NCBI GenBank assembly: GCA_039519185.1
Contig: CM076848.1
Span: 62,088,778-62,152,777, forward strand
DNA length: 64,000 nucleotides
Reading direction: 5' to 3'
From: Astragalus membranaceus
Lineage: Eukaryota > Streptophyta > Magnoliopsida > Fabales > Fabaceae
The stretch's first letter is position 1. Each line of letters opens with the position of its first letter. Below are positions 1 to 10,093 of this stretch, piece after piece. The notes below the pieces were generated by a model, which made no database searches, had not been told where the DNA came from, and saw only the letters and a program-made list of their open reading frames with translations. The translations under genes and the position numbers were made by a program.

Positions 1-3000
1 AACCCCATTAAGCTTCACAATCTCCCGGATATAAATCTCCGCCAACTTCGACACCGGATACGTGATGCTGATAGGGACAAAATGAGATGATTTTGTTAAC
101 CTGTCAACAATCACCCAAATTGCATCATACCCTTTCGCAGTATTAGGCAATCCCGTCACAAAGTCCATCGAAATGCTATCCCATTTCCACTCTGGAATTT
201 CTAACGGTTGCATCAACCCGGCAGGCTTCTGATGCTCAACTTTTGACTTCTGGCAAGTCAAACATGCATAAACGAACTGCGCCACATCCCGCTTCATGCC
301 AGGCCACCAAAACAACTTCTTCAGGTCTTGATACATCGTTGTAGCTCCCGGGTGAATACTTAACTTACTTCTGTGACTCTCTTCAAGAATGGCTCTCTTC
401 ATGTCTGCATCATCAGGAATACAAATCCTACCACGAAACCTCAACACATCTTGGGAAACCAACCTGAAGTCCTCATTCTCAGATCGATCAATCCCGATCG
501 TCAAGTCTACCAGTTTAACATCTGATTTCTGGGCTTCTCTGATGCTGTTCAGAAAATCATTACCAATCTTCAACATCCCTAACTTAACACTCTGAGGTGT
601 CACTTCACAAACCAGACTCATATCTCTGAATTCCTCTATCAGTTTTAACTCCTTAACCATCATTGCCGACATATGCAAAGTCTTCCAGCTTAAAGCATCA
701 GCCACGACATTAGCTTTGCCTGGGTGATAGTTCAAACCGAAATCATAGTCCTTCAACAACTCCAACCATCGTCGCTGCCTCATATTCAACTCCTTCTGGT
801 CAAACAAATACCTCAAGCTCTTATGGTCACTAAACACCTCAAATCTAGAACCACAGAGATAGTGCCTCCAAATCTTCAGCACAAAGACCACTGCAGCCAA
901 CTCCAAGTCATGAATGGGATAATTCTTCTCATGAACCCCTAACTGTCTCGATGCATACGCAATAACCTTCCCATCCTGCATAAGCACACCACCTAAACCC
1001 ATTTTTGAAGCATCACAATACACCACAAACGACCCTTCCGGATTGGGCAACGTCAAGACAGGAGACGTTGTCAATCTCTTCTTCAATTCCATGAAACTTT
1101 CTTCACAACGGGCGTCCCAAACAAAAGCCTTTCCTTTGCAGGTCAACTGAGTTAACGGAAGTGCTAACTTAGAAAAACCTTCAATGAATCTTCTATAATA
1201 GCTGGCCAATCCCAAAAAGCTTCTAATCTCAGTAGCCGACTTCGGAGCTTCCCAACTCAACACTGCTTCTACTTTCGACGGATCCACCGCAATACCACTA
1301 CCAGAAATGACATGACCGAGAAAACTCACCTCCTTCAACCAGAACTCACACTTTGACAACTTTGCATACAACTTCTTTTCCTTCAGTACCTCCAATACTA
1401 ACCTCAGATGCTCTGCATGCTCTTCTTCTGATTTAGAGTAAATCAGAATGTCGTCAATGAATACCACTACAAACCGATCTAAGTAAGTATGGAAAATACG
1501 ATTCATATATTCCATAAATACTCCTGGTGCGTTGGTAACACCGAACAGCATCACCGAATACTCATAATGACCATAACGGGTTCTGAAAGCCGTCTTCTGA
1601 ATATCCTCGTCCTTCACCTTGATCTGATGATAACCTGACCTCAAATCAATCTTACTGAATACTTGAGCACCCACCAACTGATCCATCAAATCGTCTATCC
1701 TCGGAAGTGGATACTTGTTCTTAATTGTCACCTTATTCAATTGCCGATAATCCACACATAGTCTCATACTACCATCCTTCTTCTTAACTAACATCACAGG
1801 AGCTCCCCACGACGATACACTCGGCCTCAAAAACTTCTTCTCGAGCAGATCCTCAAGTCGCTTCTTCAACTCAGACAATTCAGATGCGGACATCCTGTAC
1901 GGTGCCATAGAAACAGGTCTGGTACCAGGTACAAGATCAATAGAGAATTCAACTTCCCTCTCTGGCGGTACACTTGGAATCTCATCAGGGAAAACATCAG
2001 GAAACTCGCGCACCACCTGCAACTCTTCAATGATAGCTTGATTCTCAACAGACAACGATGTCATCAGCGAGAATAACTGAACTCCTTCCTTCATCAACTC
2101 TCGCAACTGACTAGCGGATAACAGACCAGACTCCTCTCCTTCAAAACTCACCGACTTGCTACGACAATTAATATGGACATGGTTATGCTCTAACCAGTTC
2201 ATACCCAAGATTACATCCAATCCGCTCAACGGCAAACAAACAAAATCCACAACAAAGTCTCTGTCGAAGATCGACAAGGGACACTGAGAACACACTAGAG
2301 AGGTAGTTACCGACCCCTTAGCTGGAGTGTCGATCACCATCTCTCCATTCATGGCAGACAATGCAAGATTCAATCTCTTACAACAATCAGCTGCAATAAA
2401 GCAATGCGTAGCACCAATATCAACAATAGATTTTAAAGGAGTACCATTAATGAAGCACGTACCTCTAATAAGTCCATCATCTTCAGTAGGCTCTTCACCT
2501 GCCAAAGCGAACACCTTTCCACTGGACCTTTCCTTCTTCGGCTTCGGACACTGAGTACTAATGTGCCCTCCTTCACCACAGTTGTAGCAGACCACCTCCT
2601 TACGCTCACACTCAGCCACCACATGACCCTCCTTACCACAACGGTAACACTTCTTCACTTCAGCTTTGCACACGTTACTCTTGTGACCAGCTTTGCCACA
2701 TTTGTAACATACAATGCTAGCAGGAGCATCTCCCCCACTAGTCTTCTTGCCAACAATAGCTTTCTGTTTACCCTTACCAGCAGGAACATCATACGGTTTA
2801 CCACGACTCTGAAATTTGCTCCTCTTCTCATTCATAATCTTGTAGTGAGCATTGTTGTCTTCCTCATAAATTCTGCAGCTATCAATCAAGTCGGAGAAAA
2901 CACGGATCTTCTGGTAACCAATCGCCTTCTTAATCTCAGGAGGCAGCCCATTCTCAAACTTAATGCACTTAGAAAACTCAGCAGTAGCCTCACTGTAGTG

Positions 3001-3459
3001 CGGGTAGAACTTTGCTAATTCCACGAACTTAGCAGCATACTCAGTCACGGACATATTCCCTTGTTTCAGCTCCAGGAACTCAATCTCTTTATTGCCTCGG
3101 ACATCCTCCGGGTAATATTTTCTCATAAACTCCCCGCGGAACACAGCCCAAGTGATCTCTTCGTTTGCAGTCTCCAATCTCTGCCTAGCCTCTAACAACC
3201 AGTCATCGGCCTCCTCTGCCAGCATATGCGTACCATAACGGACCTTCTGTGCCGGAGTGCAGTCCATCACACGGAAGATCCTCTCCATCTCTTTCAACCA
3301 AGCTAAAGCCCCATCGGGATCATACATGCCCTTGAAGGTAGGCAGATTCTCTCTCTGAAAGGTAGCCAAACTCCGAGACCCAGCATTCTGTTGACCCTCC
3401 ATGGCCTGAGCCATAGCAGCCAACGCAGCAGCAATAGCAGCATCGTTCCTTCCAGCCAT
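1..3459 (-). CDS. Chromovirus (Tekay/Del-type Ty3/Gypsy) gag-pol polyprotein, 3' part off the left edge
   Basis: The frame starts at the ATG complementary to 3457-3459 and stays open for 1153 codons to the window edge, so it is partial. Domains in order: retrotransposon gag (about residues 60-190); three tandem CCHC zinc knuckles (about 247-302, e.g. CYKCGKAGHKSNVC); aspartic protease (about 330-440); reverse transcriptase with the FIDD active-site box at about 666; RNase H (YCDAS at about 835); integrase zinc finger (HHCC, about 1050-1105) and the start of the integrase core. The start fits because the PBS and LTR lie 100-120 bp upstream. The protease site reads DIG instead of D(T/S)G, and the RT box VMPFG reads VMLFG; both fit C-to-T changes. 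The frame is otherwise intact, so the copy is young or was recently active. The Tekay clade is inferred from similarity to the plus-strand relative at 44434-48307, which carries a chromodomain-like end. Confidence 0.93.
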   Translation of the reverse strand, partial: MAGRNDAAIAAALAAMAQAMEGQQNAGSRSLATFQRENLPTFKGMYDPDGALAWLKEMERIFRVMDCTPAQKVRYGTHMLAEEADDWLLEARQRLETANEEITWAVFRGEFMRKYYPEDVRGNKEIEFLELKQGNMSVTEYAAKFVELAKFYPHYSEATAEFSKCIKFENGLPPEIKKAIGYQKIRVFSDLIDSCRIYEEDNNAHYKIMNEKRSKFQSRGKPYDVPAGKGKQKAIVGKKTSGGDAPASIVCYKCGKAGHKSNVCKAEVKKCYRCGKEGHVVAECERKEVVCYNCGEGGHISTQCPKPKKERSSGKVFALAGEEPTEDDGLIRGTCFINGTPLKSIVDIGATHCFIAADCCKRLNLALSAMNGEMVIDTPAKGSVTTSLVCSQCPLSIFDRDFVVDFVCLPLSGLDVILGMNWLEHNHVHINCRSKSVSFEGEESGLLSASQLRELMKEGVQLFSLMTSLSVENQAIIEELQVVREFPDVFPDEIPSVPPEREVEFSIDLVPGTRPVSMAPYRMSASELSELKKRLEDLLEKKFLRPSVSSWGAPVMLVKKKDGSMRLCVDYRQLNKVTIKNKYPLPRIDDLMDQLVGAQVFSKIDLRSGYHQIKVKDEDIQKTAFRTRYGHYEYSVMLFGVTNAPGVFMEYMNRIFHTYLDRFVVVFIDDILIYSKSEEEHAEHLRLVLEVLKEKKLYAKLSKCEFWLKEVSFLGHVISGSGIAVDPSKVEAVLSWEAPKSATEIRSFLGLASYYRRFIEGFSKLALPLTQLTCKGKAFVWDARCEESFMELKKRLTTSPVLTLPNPEGSFVVYCDASKMGLGGVLMQDGKVIAYASRQLGVHEKNYPIHDLELAAVVFVLKIWRHYLCGSRFEVFSDHKSLRYLFDQKELNMRQRRWLELLKDYDFGLNYHPGKANVVADALSWKTLHMSAMMVKELKLIEEFRDMSLVCEVTPQSVKLGMLKIGNDFLNSIREAQKSDVKLVDLTIGIDRSENEDFRLVSQDVLRFRGRICIPDDADMKRAILEESHRSKLSIHPGATTMYQDLKKLFWWPGMKRDVAQFVYACLTCQKSKVEHQKPAGLMQPLEIPEWKWDSISMDFVTGLPNTAKGYDAIWVIVDRLTKSSHFVPISITYPVSKLAEIYIREIVKLNGV

Positions 3460-3562
3460 CTCACCTAATCACTACAATCATAAGCAACAGTTAGAACTAA
3501 TTGACAATACTTGATCGTCAATGACTCAATAACTTGACAACTTGGCCGGACAGACCGAAACT

Positions 3563-3574
3563 GCTCTGATACCA
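3563..3574 (-). promoter_or_regulatory. Primer-binding site (initiator tRNA-Met) of the left chromovirus
   Basis: The plus strand reads gctctgatacca, the complement of TGGTATCAGAGC, which is the usual plant iMet primer-binding site. Four bases separate it from the LTR that begins TGTAACACCC at 3579. This fixes the element's orientation as minus strand and marks the inner edge of its 5' LTR. Confidence 0.9.
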
Positions 3575-3578
3575 CTAA

Positions 3579-5298
3579 TGTAACACCCATTTTCTACCCG
3601 GAAAATTTTTGACAAAAATCAGAGTTTTCAAAAACGTTTTTCGCTACACCCACAAGGGATGCCACATTTACACCAATAACATCACACGTCGGTAAATAAA
3701 ATTCACCATTAAATAGTAAGATACATAACAGTAACTCCATCACCATGCAGCGGAATAAAAATAAAGGTTCAACAATTAATCCATAACATCACCGTAAAGC
3801 TACAGAAATTAAATAATAAAGACAATTGACAAAAACTAGCGTTCATCCCCCCGAGTGCTACTTATCAGAGCGACGACACTGACTCAACTAGCGAAGGTAG
3901 ACCTGCCTTCACTCGCAATCACCTGCACGTTACCAACATAGGGGTAACATTCAAACAGAAGGGGTGAGATATCTAACATTATAATAGCATATATGATAGG
4001 CAATATGCTAGAGTTACGACAACTATATCCACCACCTCACAACAACATCAAAATGGCAAACACCAATAGACATCACCAACATCATGAGTAAATGAATGAG
4101 ATGCAACCCACACCAACGGGTATATGCATGTGGTACCAATCATCACCAATAAAGTAGCCAATAAGGGCATCATCACCGGTATGAGCATCACCATCATCAC
4201 CTATAGCTCCAAGGCCGAAGCCATCATCACCAAAATAATGCATATGCAATATATGCGACACCGTGAACAATGCACCAGAGATAATTAACAACGACAGACA
4301 TTTAATTGACACAACATCACCAATATCAATAAGTGGTCATAGACCCATCACCTATCACCTTAGCCAATAAAATAGGCACATCACCTGTTATATCATCACC
4401 AATAACACCAATCATCACCCATAATACCTACCCTATAGGACAGTCTAACAACTTGACCAACAATCACCGACCCCCAAAGACACCAATAAATTTCCCACAT
4501 CAATGGCAACAACAACTTAACAACACCGGGGACAACGACAATTTACGACGCCAGGGACAGTACCAATTTACAACAAACAGCGACATTTGTTTACAGCAAA
4601 CAGTAACGATAGCCTTTAAAAACAGCAACTCAAAAATGGAGACAGCAACCATGATTTTTCCAGGAAAACAGCAACATAAAAACGGAGACAACAATATTGA
4701 TTTTCCACGGAAAACAGCAACATAAAAATGGAGACAGCAACAGTGATTTTCCAAGGAAAACAGCAACATAAAAATGGAGACAGCAACAGTGATTTTCAGA
4801 AAAACAGCAACATCAATTTTGAGAAAAACAGCAACATTTGTTCACTGTGACAGCAACATTAATTTAAAAAAAACAGCAACATTTGTTCACTGTGACAGCA
4901 ACATCAATTTTTGAGAAAAACAGCAACATTTGTTCACTGTGACAGCAACATCAATTTTTGAGAAAAACAACAACATTTGTTCACTGTGACAGCAACATCA
5001 ATTTTGAGAAAAACAGCAACATTTGTTCACTGTGACAGCAACATCAATTTTGAGAAAAACAGCAACATTTGTTCACTGTGACAGCAACATCAATTTTTTA
5101 GAAAAACAACAACTTTTGTTCACTGTGACAGCAACATTAATTTAGAAAAAACAGCAACATTTGTTCTACTGTGACAACAACAAGACAGAAACTGGCGCCC
5201 AGTAACAGGGCGCCTAGCGCAGCGGCAACACAGCAGAAACTGGCGCAAGTGCATTTAAGCCTTTCTTTTTTAATGAATGTGTAAATCTTTTAGTACAT
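3579..5298 (-). mobile_element. 5' LTR (inner part) of the left chromovirus
   Basis: It begins TGTAACACCC next to the PBS. Blocks around 3640-3985 match, in reverse complement, the complete LTR at 45820-48307. Shared features include the terminal segment ending in GGGTGTTACA, the CACCTGCACGTTACC block and the AGATATCTCACCCC-like segment. The related LTR is 2.49 kb, but only 1720 bp are present here before the Ogre target duplication at 5299-5303. The outer part was expected after 27933, but I could not align it there with confidence. No gene is seen in this stretch. Confidence 0.75.
4620..5190. repeat. Tandem repeat arrays inside the chromovirus LTR (about 41- and 46-bp units)
   Basis: From about 4620 to 4790 a unit of about 41 bp (dttttccangg-aaaacagcaaca-taaaaatggagacagcaaca pattern) recurs. 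From about 4790 to 5190 a unit of about 46 bp recurs seven or eight times with small variations; its core is cagcaacatttgttcactgt followed by gacagcaacatcaatttt. The related LTR at 45820-48307 carries different internal repeats, so the arrays are copy- or subfamily-specific expansions. Confidence 0.85.
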
Positions 5299-5303
5299 GT
5301 GAG

Positions 5304-8300
5304 TGTTGTGCCCGAAAAAGTCCTTGGGAGAGAACTGTTCTCGTTTACAACTTTCTTTAAAACAATGGAGTCGCCACCAATATTTATTTAGGAAAATATT
5401 AGGAAAACCTTTTTTGGAAAGCGATTGGCCTTTGGAAACTGAAGATTTGGGTTCGGGGGTCGGTTATGCGTGGGGAAGGTACGAGCACCCCACACATCCT
5501 CTCTACTGAGAGGGAACCTTTAATTAAAATTGTGGTTTTAGTGTGTTGGTTTGAAAATACTTTGATCTTGCCTCCCTACTTCTTATTTAAAAAAAATGCA
5601 TTGAAAGAGACGTGGTGAAAATCTTATTTATGTGAAAGAAAGGAGAAAAAAAAGGTTTTTTAGAGAAAAAGTGCTTGACGGGGGTTACGACCCGCTCCTA
5701 CGTATCTCCCGGTGCGATGGAGAACTCAAAGCTTACGTAGTTCTCCTTTGTCTTTTTCTGAAAGGTTTTTGTTTTTTTATCTTTTGGTGAGTTTTCGCAA
5801 TAGGACGAGCATTAGCGAGTGATTAAACTAACAAAGGCTATGGGTAATCACTGCTAAATACTCAAAAGAGTTGTTACCTCTAGTGAGACGAACAAAGGCT
5901 CTGATTGACTATTAGTAACAACTTGCTTTTATTATATTTTCGAAAAGGTTTTCGAAGTAGGACGAGCATTAGCGAATGATTAAACTAACAAAGGTTATGG
6001 GTAATCATCGCTAAGTACTCATGTGAAATTGAAGAGCGTTCATAGAGATCAAACTAACAAAGGTTATGGGTGACCTCCACTACTTGCTCATTTTTGTTTA
6101 TTGAAAATGCTTTGAAAATTAATTGGTTTGGAAAAGAGTTTTAGAAAATAGGTAAATCATTTTTAATCGAATTCTATGTCCAAAACCAAATGCAAAATGA
6201 ATGAATGAAGCTCAAACATACTCAACAATCAAGCAGTCATAAACATGTAGATCACTAACTAAGATTAAGCATGCCAATATAATCAAAGAATTCAATTGTC
6301 AAAGATGCAAGACAAAATTCTCAAAACAATTGTGTTTGTGTGTGAAGGGGAATTGCTACACAAGTTGGAAGCAATCTCAAGAGGGGCACATATGCCTCTA
6401 TGCTACACATGTTGGTAGTCTTATAAGGGCACATGATTGTGTAGAAGGGTTTGTGCACAATTAAGTCAAAACATTCAAATGGCATCAAGAACAAAGGAAT
6501 ACAATTGATCATAGGCATAGAGTATTCTAGGTTAGGTGAATGAACATGTGAGCAATGAGGCATGATCAGGCAAGCATGTGAATGCATGAGCATACAAGAA
6601 TGAATGTATGAATGAGTAGACAAGAGGATGCATGAGAGTGTCGCATAAAATAGGGATGAATGAAGATGCATGAGGGTGAAAATGTTTTGGTAAAAGGTTT
6701 AGGTAAGAAAGTGGTAAAATGTTTTTGGGTTTTGGTGTTTTGGAAATGAGATGAAATGTTTTTGGTCTTGAAAGTGGTAAAAGTATTTTGGGGTTTATTT
6801 TATAAAGTTGAAAAAGTTTGAAATGCAAGTGAGAAAATGTTTTGGGGTTTTTATGCAAAGATGCAAGTGGTAAAAACTTTTAGTAAAAAGTTAGTGAAAT
6901 GGTAAATTTATTTTACTTGGAGTAGAAAGTAATTTTTGAAAATTAGTAAAGGTAAAAAGTGAAAAGTAAATTATTAATGAAATGGTACATGTGAAATGGT
7001 AAAAGTGAAAAACACAATTGAATCAAATGCACACACAAATGCAAGATCAAAATAACAAAGTTTTGAGCAAAATTTGGTCAAAAGACATGGCCTATGGCCG
7101 AATGCAATCATGGGCAAAATCAAGCATAATTTCATCAATTTCTTGCAACCAAATCACATCAATGAGCTCATAAGTATAAACCCTAGGACCTATGCATACA
7201 TTTCATGCTCAAACAATTGTTATTTCATCATTTATTTCAACACAAAATCAAAGAAACAAAAGCAACAAAAATCCCTAGGTCTCTAATCCCCAAACCCGAG
7301 GCTATGTAAGGTATAAACCCACCAAAAATTCAACTTCAACACAAGATATGAACAAAGAAATGCATGAACAAGAAAAAAAAACACTACATGGCCGAAGCTA
7401 AAAGAAGAGGAAAACAAGGTTTTATTTCATGAAATTTAGTGAAAAATGTGTTGAAATGCAAGGAAAATTATTCAAACACAAGAATCTTCCCTTCAAGGCC
7501 AAGGACCCATCTCAAACACCCAAGGCTCCCAATGTCCTTGTCCAATAATGTTTGAAATGAGTCCTCAAAGCTTCTTTCAAGAAGGAAAGAGGAGTAGAAG
7601 AGAGATTACATAATGAAAATTAAAGAAAATGCAAGAGTTTGTGAGCTTACCACTAGATCTTGCTTGAAATGAAGAAGAAGATCAAAATAGAAACCAAGAA
7701 CACTTGAACCTCCTCTTGAATCCCACGAAAATCACTCGATCTTGAAGGATTTGATGATGAACTTTGAAGATAATGCAAGATTAGAAGTGGATCTAGTGTA
7801 GGAATCAAGAATAATGAAGTTTGGATGGTTGAAAATTGAAGAATTGGTGGTGGAAATGGTGGGAGGTGGTCTCGGGTTTGAGAGGGGAGGAGGAGAGGAA
7901 TTGTGGTCTGATTGTGTGCTAGGGTAAAATGAGGATGATCCCTCTTGATGGTCTCCTATTTTTGGTTTTATATCAGATGCAAAATTAAGGGTATAATAGA
8001 CTTTGTGCTTTTGCAAACCATTGAGATTTGAGATAGAATTTGAATCAAGGGTCTAGATTGCAATGCACATGGATTAGGGACAATGAGAAAGCACAAATGA
8101 GTGAGAGTGGGCTGATCATATGCGAAATGGGTGAGTTTTTGTAGCACAAAAATTGTTGAGGGCAATTAGGTCATTTCACACTAAGTTGTAGCCTAGGATT
8201 TGATCTAGAATTTTAATCAATGGCTAGGAATACAACTCACATGGATCAAGGGCATGGAGAAGCACAAAATATGGGCTGGAAATGAGAGAGTGGCTGCGGC

Positions 8301-8883
8301 ATTGAGGAGAGAGAGTGAGTGGAATTGCAAGTTGTCATGTTGTACTATACTTGACCTTTCAAAATTCCAAAGATTATTGATTATTCCTTTCTAGATAATT
8401 CCTCATTATTCATACCACTTTGGGCCATATCCTAGGAATCAATCATTGGGCCCAAAATTCCATGATATCACCATTCCCAAAATTGATTTGATACCTCACC
8501 TTGAAGGAAATTCCTATTTTGCCATTTTCTTTGAAGTTTGACTTTTTATGCAAAAATTCATCAATGCATGCGCATAAAAAATATGACCCAACTCATTTTG
8601 ATCCAAATAAATTCCTCCAAAGTTGCACAGTGATTTTTACTGTGAAATTATCTTTTTGGGTAAAATGACCAAAATACCCTTTTTGCCCAAAAAACCCTAA
8701 TTTTGCCCCGAAGTGCATCCCAACCCTAAAAATGATTTTAAAAACTTTGGAATGCCTTTCAAGACTCAAAAATGCATGCCCATAGCACTTCTCACCTTTC
8801 AAAATGATGCCACACCTCTGAAACTATTTATTTTTGTGGAAAATTAGGGTTTCGACCCAGGCGGACAAAATTAGGGTATAACA
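5304..8883 (-). mobile_element. Ogre 3' LTR
   Basis: It starts TGTTGTGCCCG and ends GGGTATAACA on the plus strand, and matches 24343-27928 almost base for base. It contains three or four copies of a motif around 'aaactaacaaaggttatgggt' (5820-6080), each set between short inverted stretches. The rest is AT-rich with no gene. Two apparent open frames at 6321-6858 recur in the other LTR and are not credible genes. Confidence 0.96.
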
Positions 8884-8897
8884 GCTGCCCCTCTTTA
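8884..8897 (-). promoter_or_regulatory. Ogre polypurine tract
   Basis: On the minus strand the bases just before the 3' LTR read TAAAGAGGGGCAGC, a purine run ending at the LTR start TGTTATACCC. This is the expected plus-strand primer of an LTR retrotransposon and confirms orientation. Confidence 0.85.
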
Positions 8898-10093
8898 TTT
8901 GGATTTTGTCAAGGAATATGAATTGGCCGAGACATATTCCGTGGCAAAATAGAGATAAAGAATTCAGAAATTATTCCAATTTTGTCTTCCTAGAGAAACC
9001 CGAATTTTCCTTTTCCTTTTTTTTTTGCTGTTTTTTTTTGTGTTGTTTTAGAGAGAGAGGCAACATTTGTTGCATTGGCGGGAAAACAGAAATTAGTAAA
9101 AAGCAGTAAGTAAGAAATACTGTAAATTGGGAAATTCGGAGGCTACCTAAAACCTTCTAAGGGATTCTTTCGAGTCCGAGCACTTGGGTGGCCTTTTCGA
9201 GCGGCCGATCAATATCAGGTCCGGAACTGATTCGATCAATGGATTTACGCTATGCCTTAGGCTGACACTACTAATCCGAAGGACTTAACGAAGTCGGATG
9301 GATCCATCGCGCGCTCGTACACGATGTTGTGATCTATGGAAGGAATTCACTAACTCGGTGGGAGTTCACTAACTCTGTTCTGATGTAGTTTACTAACTCG
9401 GGGTTGATGGAGTTTACTAACTCAGTGCTGATGGAGTTTACTAACTCGGGGTTGATGGAGTTTACTAACTCAGTGTCATGGTGATTTCTTAAAAATGAGA
9501 TTTTTGGGACTCTCTGGTCCGAAGTAACTTTTCTCTTGGATGGTGCATGAAATGCATGCACTTGGGTATTTGGGTGCACATGAATGCAATGATTGATTTT
9601 GGTGTTTGCTTTTTCTTCTTCTGTCTCTTTTTGTTTCTTTCTTCTGAGATGCAAATATGAAAGCATGATGAAATGATGAATGGCATGAATGTTATGAGAA
9701 TGACGAATGGTATAGGAATGCTGTGTTCTTTTTGTTTCGTCTTCCGTTGTTTTTTCATTTTATTCTTTTCTTGAGCAGCTTTCTTTTTTTCTGCTCGTTT
9801 GTTGTTTTCTTGCTGAGCAGCTTTCTTTTTTCTGCTCGTTTGTTTTTTCTTGACATTCCTTTTTTTTTGCTGGTTAAATCAATCCGCAGGACTTGTGACA
9901 CTTGCAATGATTTTGTTACTTTTAAGTGCTGGTGTATGCGCCTCTTTTGTTTTTCTTGCAGCTTTATTCACTGGGGAGAACACTTCTTTCTGTGATTTTC
10001 AAAGATTTCACAATGCTTTGCGATGCTATGAATGTATGCACATGTTTTCAATTCAATTTCATCAATCATAAAAGTTATTATTTTGAAAGAAAC
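8898..10093 (-). other. Ogre 3' untranslated region, distal part
   Basis: No credible gene is present. The stretch holds a tandem repeat (9345-9480), CT-rich tracts with a repeated 'ctgctcgtttgtt' block (9770-9860), and the target duplication GAAAC (10089-10093) of the inserted solo LTR. Long non-coding segments between integrase and the 3' LTR are usual in Ogre elements. Confidence 0.7.
9345..9480. repeat. Tandem repeat of about 28-30 bp ('tttactaactcggggttgatg')
   Basis: Five or six consecutive units share 'agttyactaactc' followed by 'ggggttgatg' or 'agtgctgatg'. The minus strand translates as ELVNS repeats, but the frame has no relation to any Ogre protein, so it is treated as a non-coding minisatellite in the element's 3' region. 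Confidence 0.85.

Noticed and set aside
5810..6085. CRISPR-like spaced repeats around 'aaactaacaaaggttatggg'
   Set aside because: Irregular spacing, related 'spacers', eukaryotic LTR context and recurrence in every Ogre-type LTR here.
6321..6858. Two overlapping minus-strand open frames, repeated at 25367-25904
   Set aside because: They lie inside both Ogre LTRs, are low-complexity (His/Leu/Ser) and overlap each other; they are LTR sequence, not genes.
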